Shown in pieces: positions 8,940-16,651 of a stretch of DNA of 64,000 nucleotides; the first letter of the stretch is position 1; each line of letters starts with the position of its first letter. Made by a program: the position numbers and the translations under genes. The DNA is taken from positions 62,001 to 126,000 of the forward strand of contig CALKZY010000018.1 in NCBI GenBank assembly GCA_938002965.1. The letters are read 5' to 3'. The notes under the pieces were generated by a model. It worked only from the letters and a program-made list of their open reading frames with translations. It made no database searches and was not told the origin of the DNA. Source of the stretch: an uncultured Acidimicrobiales bacterium (GTDB taxonomy: Bacteria; Actinomycetota; Acidimicrobiia; Acidimicrobiales; SZUA-35).

Positions 8940-10228
8940 GTCCGATCTTCTCCGTCCTTGGTTTCACGGCCTTGGGCCAAACCAGAGCGTACCGCCGCCA
9001 ACATCTGGCCACGCTGGACTTGTTCTTGTGTGCCATCAGCCATGGACCGTACCGACACGGTTCCCGACGACATCTCGTCCTCGCCCACGATTACCGCCAC
9101 TGCCGCGCCGGAACGGTTGGCGTTCTTCATCTGCGCTTTCATGGAACGACCGTCGTAGCTACGGTCGGCCTTCAGGCCAGAGCGACGAAGCTCCTCGACC
9201 ACCAGCAATCCGACGTCAGCCGAGCCGGTGGCATCAACAACCCAGACATCAATAGTGTTGCCGGACGACGGCAACACACCGGCTGCTTCGCAGGCTAGAA
9301 GCGTGCGGTCAACCCCAATAGCGAATCCAACGCCCGGCTCAGGAGGGCCGCCCAGCGCCTCAACCAAGCCGTCGTAGCGGCCCCCTCCCCCAACGGCATT
9401 CTGCGCCGCTTCAAGCCCGGGGGCGGCGAACTCAAACGTGGTTCGGTTGTAGTAGTCCAAGCCTCTGACCAGCAGCGGATCGATGGTGTAGTCGATCTTC
9501 AACGTATCGAGGCCGTTCCGTACCTCGGCAAAGGCCGCCGCCGCCTCGTTCGAGAGCGAATCGAGAATTGTTGGCGCGCCTGCGGCGATTGCGGCATCGC
9601 CGGGCCGCTTGGCGTCCAGGAGGCGCAGTGGGTTAACGCTAAGCGTGGCTCGCGCCGCCTCAGACAAAGAGTCTCTGTTCTGCTCAAAGTAGGAGTTGAG
9701 ATCTTGGAGATAGGCCGGTCGCTCGGCGATGTCGCCGAGGCTGTTGATCCGAAGCTCGACGGCCAGGCCAAGGTCATCGAAGAAGCGTTGGGCCAGTGCG
9801 ATAACCTCGACGTCCAATTGGGGGTCGTGTGAACCAATGACCTCGATACCTACTTGGTCGAACTGACGGTATCTCCCCTTTTGAGGCTTGTCGTAGCGGA
9901 AGTTCGGTCCGGCATACCAGGTCTTCCAGGGAGTTGTCGGCCGGTACTGGGCAAAGGCTCGACACACTGATGCCGTAAACTCTGGCCGCAAGGCGATGTT
10001 GCGGCCGCCCTTGTCTTCGAACGAATAGAGCTCCTTGGAGACAACGTCCGACGCCTCACCCAGGCGAGTGAACACCTCGGTGTCTTCAAACATCGGTGGA
10101 ATGATCTGACCGAATCCGGCCCCGGCGGCCAGATCGGCGAACAGGGTCACAAGCCCGCGAAGGTGTGAGGCATCGGGTTCGAGGATGTCTCTGGTGCCTG
10201 GGAGCGTCTGGAACGTTGATCGGGCCAT
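8936..10228 (-). CDS. hisS: Histidine--tRNA ligase
   Basis: A 430-residue class II synthetase. The N-terminal signature FQTLPGTRDILEPDA, motif 2 around YAGPNFRYDKPQKGRYRQFDQ, and the histidine-binding segment LVRGLDYYNRTTFEF are all present, followed by the C-terminal anticodon-binding domain. It leads a two-gene operon with aspS (4-base overlap), an order also seen in other actinobacteria. A TACGAT hexamer ends 10 bases before the ATG, so the mRNA leader would be only 3 or 4 bases. Confidence 0.96.
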   Translation of the reverse strand: MARSTFQTLPGTRDILEPDASHLRGLVTLFADLAAGAGFGQIIPPMFEDTEVFTRLGEASDVVSKELYSFEDKGGRNIALRPEFTASVCRAFAQYRPTTPWKTWYAGPNFRYDKPQKGRYRQFDQVGIEVIGSHDPQLDVEVIALAQRFFDDLGLAVELRINSLGDIAERPAYLQDLNSYFEQNRDSLSEAARATLSVNPLRLLDAKRPGDAAIAAGAPTILDSLSNEAAAAFAEVRNGLDTLKIDYTIDPLLVRGLDYYNRTTFEFAAPGLEAAQNAVGGGGRYDGLVEALGGPPEPGVGFAIGVDRTLLACEAAGVLPSSGNTIDVWVVDATGSADVGLLVVEELRRSGLKADRSYDGRSMKAQMKNANRSGAAVAVIVGEDEMSSGTVSVRSMADGTQEQVQRGQMLAAVRSGLAQGRETKDGEDRT

Positions 10229-10238
10229 AACGAGCCTG

Positions 10239-10244
10239 ATCGTA
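10239..10244 (-). promoter_or_regulatory. Putative -10 box TACGAT upstream of hisS
   Basis: TACGAT on the minus strand lies 10 bases before the hisS ATG and would give a transcript with a leader of about 3-4 bases. There is no Shine-Dalgarno sequence in this gap. Confidence 0.4.
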
Positions 10245-10335
10245 CCTCGAATGCCGCCTGTCGCACTGCCGATTTCGCACCAATGAGAGAGATGGCCAGA
10301 TCCACTGGCCAGGCGATCGGCTATGTCCAGCTAGG

Positions 10336-10581
10336 TCATTGTGGTGAACAAGCAGGAACCAAGCTGGGTAGACCCACAGCCCAACGACGCTCGGCCGCGG
10401 TGAGTACCGCCAAGGCCAGCGGGGCCAAGGGTGGGCCGGGCTCAACTGCGTCGGGATCTAGATGAAGCCAGACCAAGCCTTCATCTCCCCGTTCCCTCCA
10501 TTCGGAGGACCCACTGGCCAACGGAGGGAGCGGTCGAGGTGAACGGAAGTACGGCCCTAGCCACACCCGTCCGGATCCCAC
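10336..10581 (-). CDS. Possible small protein between relA and hisS, unknown function
   Basis: An 81-residue open frame with plausible protein-like composition (LVWLHLDPDAVEPGPPL, LAVLTAAERRWAVGLP), starting at a GTG that overlaps the 3' end of the next upstream small gene by 25 bases. I recognise no domain. It could be an independent coupled gene, or the C-terminal half of the upstream gene separated by a frameshift. AGGA lies about 12 bases before the GTG, a weak site. The 107 bases between this frame and hisS carry only the proposed hisS -10 box. Confidence 0.35.
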   Translation of the reverse strand: MGSGRVWLGPYFRSPRPLPPLASGSSEWRERGDEGLVWLHLDPDAVEPGPPLAPLALAVLTAAERRWAVGLPSLVPACSPQ

Positions 10582-10841
10582 TGGTCAATTCGTTCCTGGG
10601 CAAAGTCCGGCAATGCCGTGTACGCCGCTTGAGCGGCTCGAATGGCTTCAAGCAGGTTGGCTGGAAACGGTAGGTTCAGGCCGATGTGGTCGATATCGAA
10701 CTCGACGGTGTCGTCTGGTTGACCGAAGGCGCTGAGGGCCGTAGTCAATCCGTCAGATGAACGACCGGCCGTTTCAGCGATACGCGAGGCCAGGCCCACG
10801 GCCGATGGCGTCCATTCACCTACGGCCGGGGCATCGGGCAT
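10557..10841 (-). CDS. Small conserved-looking hypothetical protein downstream of relA
   Basis: A 94-residue frame (VGLASRIAETAGRSSDGLTTALSAFG ... EFDIDHIGLNLPFPANLLEAIRAAQAAYTALPD) with helical, low-complexity-free composition typical of a real small protein. I recognise no family. It starts 66 bases after relA and has a weak AAGG 9 bases before its ATG. Its 3' end overlaps another small frame by 25 bases in a different phase. This invites the possibility that the two are one gene broken by a frameshift. Confidence 0.5.
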   Translation of the reverse strand: MPDAPAVGEWTPSAVGLASRIAETAGRSSDGLTTALSAFGQPDDTVEFDIDHIGLNLPFPANLLEAIRAAQAAYTALPDFAQERIDQWDPDGCG

Positions 10842-10907
10842 GGACTGTTGCCTTCGCCGCCAACGCCGTCAACCGATTACCGGCTGCGGGGCCTCGGATC
10901 GTCGCCG

Positions 10908-13157
10908 CTAACGACGGTCGGAGCGGCCGGGTACGATCCGGTAGACGTCGTAGACCCCGTCAACCGATCGCAGATGATGCATCACAGAAGTGAGATGAGT
11001 CGGATCGGCGATCTCGAACTCGAACGACAGTCGGGCGATGCGATCATCGGTGGTACTGGTCGAGCAATTAATGATGTTGACGTGCTGCTCAGCGAACGCA
11101 CGAGAGACGTCGGCCAAAAGATGATTGCGGTCATACGCCTTGAGTTCAAGTGAGGCGACAAAGTGGTCCGTCTCGACGTCGGCGTCCCACTCGGCGTCGA
11201 TGAGACGATCGTTTTGGGCGTTGGCCAACGACTCCGCGTTGGCACAGTCGGTCCTATGGATGGAGACACCGCGACCGCGGGTCACAAACCCCATGATGTC
11301 GTCGCCTGGCACCGGGGTACAACAGCGCGACAGGCGGACCAAGACGTCGTCCAGGCCCTCGATTCGGACTCCGACCGAGCCTGGTGGCTCCGGCTTGACA
11401 GGCAGCATGGTCGAGTCCGGGGCTCCCGGCGGGGTTTGCTGCTTGATGGGTACCTGTAGTGAGGTGTGTTTGAGAAGCCGGGTGACAACCTTGTTGACCC
11501 CGATATTGCGCTCGCCGATGGCAGCGAACAAGCTCTCGGCGTCCGGGTAGTTCATCTCCAAAGCCGTCTCGACGATTATCTGGCCTGACTTCGGGCCGAA
11601 GTCGTCAAGCGACAGGCCTTCTTTCTTTAGCGCTCGTTTGAGGACGCGCTCGCCGGTGACGATCGAGTCGTCTCGACGCTCCCGAGAGAACCACTGCTTG
11701 ATCTTGCTGGCCGCCCGATGGGACGACACGAAGTTCAACCAGTCCTGTGACGGCCCAGCCTCGATGACCTTAGACGTGAAGATCTCAACCGTCTGGCCGG
11801 ACTGTAGAGCCTCAGACAGTGCCACCAACTTTCCGTCGACCTTGGCACCAACGCAGCGGTGACCGATGTCGGTGTGGATGGCGTAGGCGAAATCGATTGG
11901 CGTTGAGCCGGAAGGAAGGGTCGTTACCTGACCTTGAGGGGTGAAGACGAAGACTTCGTCATCGTGGTCGAGATCAACCTTCAAGTTCCGCATGAACTCG
12001 CTGGGGTCGGATGTTTCCTTCTCCCAGCCGACGATTCTCCTCAGCCACGGTAGGTCGAGCTCGCCACCATGGTCTTCGCTCTTGTAGTGGTAGTGGGCGG
12101 CCACTCCAGACTCGGCCCGCTCATGCATTTCTCGAGTTCTGATCTGAACTTCGATGGGTTTACCCTGCGGGCCGACCACGGTGGTGTGCAACGACTGATA
12201 GAGGTTGAACTTAGGCATGGCCACGTAGTCTTTGAAGCGGCCCTGCACTGGCTTCCAGGTGGCGTGAATCGACCCGAGAGCGGCGTAGCAATCACGAACG
12301 CTGTCGACGACAACCCGGATGCCGACTAGGTCGTGGATTTCGTTGAACTCCTTGCCCCCAAGCTGCATCTTCTCGTAGATCGAGTAGAGCGTCTTCTCCC
12401 TACCCATCACCTCGGCGTCGATGGCCAACTCTTTCACCCGGTCGTTGACCTGCTCAAGAACCTGGGTGAGGTACGTCTCGCGCTCTGGCGTGCGCAACGC
12501 CACCATGTATTCGATTTCGGCATAGCGCTTTGGATGGAGGGCGGCGAAGGCCAAGTCCTCCATCTGCATCTTCACTTCTTGCATCCCCAACCGATGGGCC
12601 AGCGGCGCGTACACCTGGAGGCTCTCGAGGGCAATGCGTTCCTGCTTCCAGTGCGGCATGGCAGCGAGAGTTCGAAGGTTGTGCAGCCGATCGGTCAGCT
12701 TGATGATCAGCACCCGAATGTCTTTCGACATGGCGATGATCATCTTGCGGATCGTGGCCGCCTGCTGCGCTTCTTTGGTGTCGAAGCGAATCCGTTCGAG
12801 CTTGGTTACCCCATCGACGATGGCAGCCACTTCGTCACCGAAGGCCCGGTCGATATCCTCGAGTTCGATTCGAGTGTCCTCAACAGCATCGTGAAGCAAA
12901 GCAGCCGCTATCGACACTTCGTCCAACCCGAGTCGAGCGATAATTTTTGCCACCGACAAGGGGTGGGTGATGTACGGTTCGCCGGATCGACGCCGCTGGT
13001 CGATATGCGCTCGTTCGGCCATTTGAAAGGCCCGAAAGACAACATCGACCTGTCGGTCCCGATCGGGACCAGTGAATCGTTCGATCAGCGGCTGAATTTC
13101 GACCTCAGGGGTGGGCCGCTTACGAAGCCAGGGCAGAACCCGTTCAACCGTTACCAC
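10908..13157 (-). CDS. relA: Bifunctional (p)ppGpp synthetase/hydrolase (Rel/RSH)
   Basis: A 749-residue long RSH enzyme that makes and degrades (p)ppGpp in the stringent response. The hydrolase HD domain is intact (RRSGEPYITHPLSVA, LLHDAVEDT, LTDRLHNLRTL). The synthetase domain has the DLVGIRVVVDSVRDCY region and the NLYQSLHTTVVGP loop. A TGS domain (VFTPQGQVTTLPSGSTPIDFAY) and a C-terminal ACT domain (DRNHLLADVSRAFAEQHVNI) follow, with CCTPVPGD of the zinc-finger-like segment. The full set indicates a bifunctional actinobacterial Rel. It lies just after secF, where mycobacteria have an intervening apt gene that is missing here. The GTG start is preceded by GGAG and a TATACT -10 box. Confidence 0.97.
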   Translation of the reverse strand: MVTVERVLPWLRKRPTPEVEIQPLIERFTGPDRDRQVDVVFRAFQMAERAHIDQRRRSGEPYITHPLSVAKIIARLGLDEVSIAAALLHDAVEDTRIELEDIDRAFGDEVAAIVDGVTKLERIRFDTKEAQQAATIRKMIIAMSKDIRVLIIKLTDRLHNLRTLAAMPHWKQERIALESLQVYAPLAHRLGMQEVKMQMEDLAFAALHPKRYAEIEYMVALRTPERETYLTQVLEQVNDRVKELAIDAEVMGREKTLYSIYEKMQLGGKEFNEIHDLVGIRVVVDSVRDCYAALGSIHATWKPVQGRFKDYVAMPKFNLYQSLHTTVVGPQGKPIEVQIRTREMHERAESGVAAHYHYKSEDHGGELDLPWLRRIVGWEKETSDPSEFMRNLKVDLDHDDEVFVFTPQGQVTTLPSGSTPIDFAYAIHTDIGHRCVGAKVDGKLVALSEALQSGQTVEIFTSKVIEAGPSQDWLNFVSSHRAASKIKQWFSRERRDDSIVTGERVLKRALKKEGLSLDDFGPKSGQIIVETALEMNYPDAESLFAAIGERNIGVNKVVTRLLKHTSLQVPIKQQTPPGAPDSTMLPVKPEPPGSVGVRIEGLDDVLVRLSRCCTPVPGDDIMGFVTRGRGVSIHRTDCANAESLANAQNDRLIDAEWDADVETDHFVASLELKAYDRNHLLADVSRAFAEQHVNIINCSTSTTDDRIARLSFEFEIADPTHLTSVMHHLRSVDGVYDVYRIVPGRSDRR

Positions 13158-13193
13158 GTCGCGATTCGTTCTCCAAAGTCGATCGTGGATTCA

Positions 13194-13199
13194 AGTATA
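13194..13199 (-). promoter_or_regulatory. Putative -10 box TATACT of relA
   Basis: A near-consensus TATACT on the minus strand, about 36 bases upstream of the relA GTG and just downstream of the secF hairpin. It would give a leader of about 30 bases containing GGAG, so relA can be transcribed separately from secDF. The -35 region is weak. Confidence 0.5.
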
Positions 13200-13223
13200 G
13201 CCACACCGCTCAGGCGGCTGTAA

Positions 13224-13254
13224 CCGCTAACCAAGCCAGCCGCTCGGTTAGCGG
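13224..13254 (-). terminator. Perfect 9-bp stem-loop at the 3' end of secF
   Basis: CCGCTAACC at 13224-13232 pairs with GGTTAGCGG at 13246-13254 across a 13-base loop. One arm includes the secF stop codon. There is no U-tract, so it may be a transcription terminator or attenuator, or an mRNA 3'-end stabiliser, between secF and relA. Confidence 0.5.
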
Positions 13255-14360
13255 CGTTTGCCTTTCTTGCGCGGCCGCGGCGGGCCACCCCCGGGCGAAA
13301 GCAAACGTGGATCATCGTCGAGGCGGGTGATGATCGGCGTGTCTTCTTCCCCATCGACCCCGTCGATGTCATCGGAGTCAAGCCCACTGTTGGCCGAGGA
13401 TTTCTCTCGCTCACGCCTGCGGGCCTCCAACTCAGCTGACCGTCGAACATCCGGTTGCCGTTGCTTCAGCCAAACCAGAATCGGTGCGGCAACGAAGATC
13501 GACGAATACGTTCCGAGGAGGAGACCGATGAACAGCGCCAGGGCGAAATCAAGAATGCCAGCGCCGCCGAGTAACACTCCACCGATCAAGAGCATGGACA
13601 GGACCGGTAGAACCGTTGTGATGGTGGTGTTGATGGATCGCATCAGCACCTGGTTCATCGATTGACTTACCAACCCGTCAATGGCCAGGCGTTCACCGAT
13701 GATGCTGCGCTCGTTGTCCAGAACCTTGTCGAACACCACGACCGTGTCGTACAACGAGTAGCCGAGAATCGTAAGCAGGGCAATCACGGTGGCGGGACTA
13801 ACCTCGAAGCCGAACAGCGAATACACACCGGCGGTGATCAGCAGGTCGTGTGTCACCGCCGCCAGGGCGCCCAATGCCATTCGCCACTCAAGTCGCCAAG
13901 CCAGATAAAGCGCTACAACGACAAAGAACAGGGCCAGGGCACGAACCGCTTGGCTGGTGATCTGATCACCCCAGGTCGGACCGATTTCTGATACTCCGAC
14001 GGCGTCTCGGTCGACTCCACCAAGCTCGGCCATCTGCGACACGATGTCGTCGCTTCGCTCCAATGCCTCAGTGCCGGCTTGGAGGCGAACCTGGTTACCG
14101 CTTGACGTGCCCACCAGCTGGATTCGAGCGTCTTCAATAGCTGTAACTGCGGCCCTGGCGTCGGCGACGGTTACGTCCTCGGCCACCGGCACCTCCCAGA
14201 CTCCGCCACCCTGGAAGTCGATGCTCAGATTGAGCCCACGAACCAGGAGTAGCAGAAGCGAGATAGTGATAAGAGCGAACCCCACCCGAAGTGAGATCCG
14301 CCATCGGGGCCGAAAGTCTATGGTCGACTGTCCAGCGAAAAGATCGTCGAGAAGGCTCAT
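13248..14360 (-). CDS. secF: Protein translocase subunit SecF
   Basis: A 370-residue six-helix membrane protein of the SecDF complex, which uses the proton-motive force to help pull proteins across the membrane. The first helix is followed by LNLSIDFQGGGVWEV, the SecF form of the D1 motif. The second domain shows GPTWGDQITSQAVRAL and VIALLTILGYSLYDTVVVFDKV, the conserved proton-relay helices. The charged C-terminal tail ends KKGKRR. Its ATGA start overlaps the secD stop, so SecD and SecF are translated together. Confidence 0.95.
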   Translation of the reverse strand: MSLLDDLFAGQSTIDFRPRWRISLRVGFALITISLLLLLVRGLNLSIDFQGGGVWEVPVAEDVTVADARAAVTAIEDARIQLVGTSSGNQVRLQAGTEALERSDDIVSQMAELGGVDRDAVGVSEIGPTWGDQITSQAVRALALFFVVVALYLAWRLEWRMALGALAAVTHDLLITAGVYSLFGFEVSPATVIALLTILGYSLYDTVVVFDKVLDNERSIIGERLAIDGLVSQSMNQVLMRSINTTITTVLPVLSMLLIGGVLLGGAGILDFALALFIGLLLGTYSSIFVAAPILVWLKQRQPDVRRSAELEARRREREKSSANSGLDSDDIDGVDGEEDTPIITRLDDDPRLLSPGGGPPRPRKKGKRR

Positions 14361-16210
14361 GCCTTGGTTCCCCCAAAGTTTGGCAATCCCAGCAAGCGGG
14401 GATTCTCATCCACGGCGGAACGCCGAGCCAGCCACAGAAGGGCAGGGCGCATAAACGTCCACGAGATGATCAGATCAAGAATTGTGGCCAAGCCAAGGTA
14501 GAAGGCAAAGCCCCGCACCGCTCCGACCGTCAACAGGTAAAGCAGCACTGCGGCGATGAGGCTGACGACGTCGGCCTTGACGATGGTCGAGATAGCCGAT
14601 TGATACGCCCGTTCGACCGCCGTCGGGACTCGTCGTCCTGACATGTAACTTTCTTTGACGTTTTCGAAGTAAACGATGTTGGAGTCGGCGGACACGCCGA
14701 CGGCCACGATGAGGCCGACCACCCCCGCCAACGTCAGCGCAAGACCGAATTGTTCGCCGAACCAGGCAACAATCGTCCAGAGCAGCGCTCCCGAAATCAG
14801 CAGGCCACCAATGGCGACCAGCCCGGCCAGTCGGTAGTAGGCCATGAGATAGATGGCCACAAGAGCCAAGCCGATGAGGCCGGCAACGACGCCGGACTGC
14901 ATCACGTCACGTCCGATCGAGGCAGAAACGGTTCTTGTTTCCTGGGGAATCAGCTCCAGAGGCAGCGCACCGAACCGCAGAGCTTCGGCTAGCCGTCTTG
15001 CTTCCTCTTCCTCAAAGTCACCGGAGATCACGATCTGGTTCCGAGCGAATTGAGGGGCATTGATCGACGGGGCGGAAATGACGTTGTGGTCGAGCACGAC
15101 CGCCAGTCGGGTTGAGGGGCAGACCTCAGCGTTGCCATTGAAGCACTCAGCGGCAACGTCGTTGAACTGGTTGATGCCATCGTCACCCGGCTTGAACACC
15201 GGATTGACCTGCCACCCGGTGCCGGTGAAAGCAAGGCCGACATCGGCGGTTTCGACCACTTCGCCGGTCAGGAGCGTAGGGCCGAGGCAGTAACGGTTGC
15301 CGACATCGTCGGCCAGAACAACGTAGTTTTCGGCCACGTCGTCGTCATCAGCAGTCACATCAGGAATGGCACAGGCTTCGAGTATGGCCATCTGGTTGGG
15401 ATCCAACGTGCCTTGCTCGGCCGGAAGCGGGCTCAGATCCTCATCGGTAGGCTCTTCGGCCTCTGAGTCTGAAGCTGGCGGCTCTTCGGGCTCTGAATCA
15501 GCAGCTGGCGGCTCTTCGGCCTCTGAATCAGCATCGTCTTGGGCGGGCAACACCGGGCTGAGTCGACCGGCGAAACCGAACGAATCCTCGGTGTCAGAGT
15601 CGTCCGAGTCAGAATCGCCCGACTCAGCATCAGCGTCGCCAGCATCAGCATCAGCATCAGCGTCGCCAGCATCAGCATCAGCATCAGCATCAGCATCAGC
15701 ATCAGCATCAGCGTCGCCAGCATCAGCATCAGCGTCGCCAGCATCAGCATCAGCATCAGCGTCGCCAGTGTCAGCATCAGCATCAAGCTCGGCGTCATCA
15801 ACGTCGTCCGGATCTGGAATGGTTACGGCGTCAGGATCAAAGGCCGGCCCCAGATCCGCTACGACGGGCCGGAAACGAAGCTCAGCCGTCTGCTGTAGAC
15901 GATCGAGAGCCTCTTCTTGGTCCTCGACCACGCCGGGCAGCGACACCACGATGTTCTGGCCTTGGCGGGAGATCTCAGGCTCGGCGACACCAATCTCATC
16001 GATACGGTTTCGCAGCAGCTCGACCGTTAGATCAAGTGTCTCGTCCGAGATGTCCTCGTTGGACGTGTTCGTCGGCTCGAGCACCACCGAAACACCGCCT
16101 TGGAGATCAAGGCCGAGCAGCGGCCCATTGCCAGCAGCAACGGTGTAAATGACACCGAACACGGCGGCCAAGACAACCCCCACGGCGGAAACAATTGTGC
16201 TTCGCGTCAT
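14357..16210 (-). CDS. secD: Protein translocase subunit SecD with an Asp-Ala repeat insertion
   Basis: A 617-residue six-helix partner of SecF. The N-terminal helix, GPLLGLDLQGGVSVVLEP, the P1 base (LRNRIDEIGVAEPEISRQG), the P1 head (FARNQIVISGDFEEEEARRLAEALRFGALPLEL) and the membrane core (GLIVAVGVSADSNIVYFENVKE) are all present. The unusual part is residues about 142-196 in the extracytoplasmic P1 domain, almost pure (DA)n encoded by a hexanucleotide repeat, followed by an acidic Glu-Pro stretch to about residue 263. Actinobacterial SecD often has a variable linker here, but a polyanionic one is notable. The start overlaps the yajC stop (ATGA). Confidence 0.94.
   Translation of the reverse strand: MTRSTIVSAVGVVLAAVFGVIYTVAAGNGPLLGLDLQGGVSVVLEPTNTSNEDISDETLDLTVELLRNRIDEIGVAEPEISRQGQNIVVSLPGVVEDQEEALDRLQQTAELRFRPVVADLGPAFDPDAVTIPDPDDVDDAELDADADTGDADADADAGDADADAGDADADADADADADADAGDADADADAGDADAESGDSDSDDSDTEDSFGFAGRLSPVLPAQDDADSEAEEPPAADSEPEEPPASDSEAEEPTDEDLSPLPAEQGTLDPNQMAILEACAIPDVTADDDDVAENYVVLADDVGNRYCLGPTLLTGEVVETADVGLAFTGTGWQVNPVFKPGDDGINQFNDVAAECFNGNAEVCPSTRLAVVLDHNVISAPSINAPQFARNQIVISGDFEEEEARRLAEALRFGALPLELIPQETRTVSASIGRDVMQSGVVAGLIGLALVAIYLMAYYRLAGLVAIGGLLISGALLWTIVAWFGEQFGLALTLAGVVGLIVAVGVSADSNIVYFENVKESYMSGRRVPTAVERAYQSAISTIVKADVVSLIAAVLLYLLTVGAVRGFAFYLGLATILDLIISWTFMRPALLWLARRSAVDENPRLLGLPNFGGTKA
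15624..15785 (+). repeat. Hexanucleotide microsatellite encoding Asp-Ala in SecD
   Basis: About 160 bases built from CATCAG units (plus-strand reading), interrupted at intervals by a GTCGCC variant that encodes Gly-Asp on the coding strand. The period of 6 keeps the secD frame, so length changes by slippage would only alter linker length. Confidence 0.9.
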
Positions 16211-16503
16211 GCGTCAGCATCCTCATCGGTCTCGGTATCTGCAGTCTCTGACTCGGAGGCCGAAACCTTGTTGGCTACCGAGCTCTTTGCCACCCGCAGC
16301 TCGACTCCATCGGCCACTTCTAGCCAGATAACCTCATCATCAACGGCGTTGACGAAGCCGAAGATGCCGGAGTTGGTCAGCACCTCATCGCCCTCGCCCA
16401 GCGATCCGATAAGCCTCTTGTGTTCCTTGGCCCGACGCTGCTGGGGCAAAAACAGCACCAGATACATCAGCAAGCCGAACGCTATAAGGATGACGAAATC
16501 CAC
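16207..16503 (-). CDS. yajC: Preprotein translocase accessory subunit YajC
   Basis: A 98-residue single-pass protein. The helix FVILIAFGLLMYLVLFLPQQRRAKEHKRL is followed by the conserved LGEGDEVLTNSGIFGFV segment, then a variable acidic tail. YajC associates with SecDF in the inner membrane. The GTG start has a textbook GGAGGTGAT 5 bases upstream. It opens the yajC-secD-secF operon, with a 4-base overlap into secD. The 148-base gap to tgt holds its promoter region, including the inverted repeat TAACAG CT CTGTTA, but no clear -10/-35 pair. Confidence 0.94.
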   Translation of the reverse strand: MDFVILIAFGLLMYLVLFLPQQRRAKEHKRLIGSLGEGDEVLTNSGIFGFVNAVDDEVIWLEVADGVELRVAKSSVANKVSASESETADTETDEDADA

Positions 16504-16651
16504 GGTGGATCACCTCCAGCCAGCGAACACTAGCGGCTCGCTCCTTCGATTCGCACCAGACGAGCTAGTTAGTAACAGCTCTGTTATTCGCTGTCTACCC
16601 ACGGTCTACCTACTGAGTAGATGCTAACTGACGGTGCTTCCAGTCCTAAGC

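Noticed and set aside
12333-13223. 296-codon plus-strand frame antisense to relA
   Set aside because: It lies opposite a clearly real relA frame and has no domain-like sequence.
15624-15785. CRISPR-like regular repeats
   Set aside because: The unit is 6 bp, has no spacers, and is in frame inside secD.
15433-16148. Long open frames on both strands across the secD repeat, some rich in Met-Leu or Ala-Ser
   Set aside because: They are products of the hexanucleotide repeat read in other frames. SecD in its normal frame explains the region.
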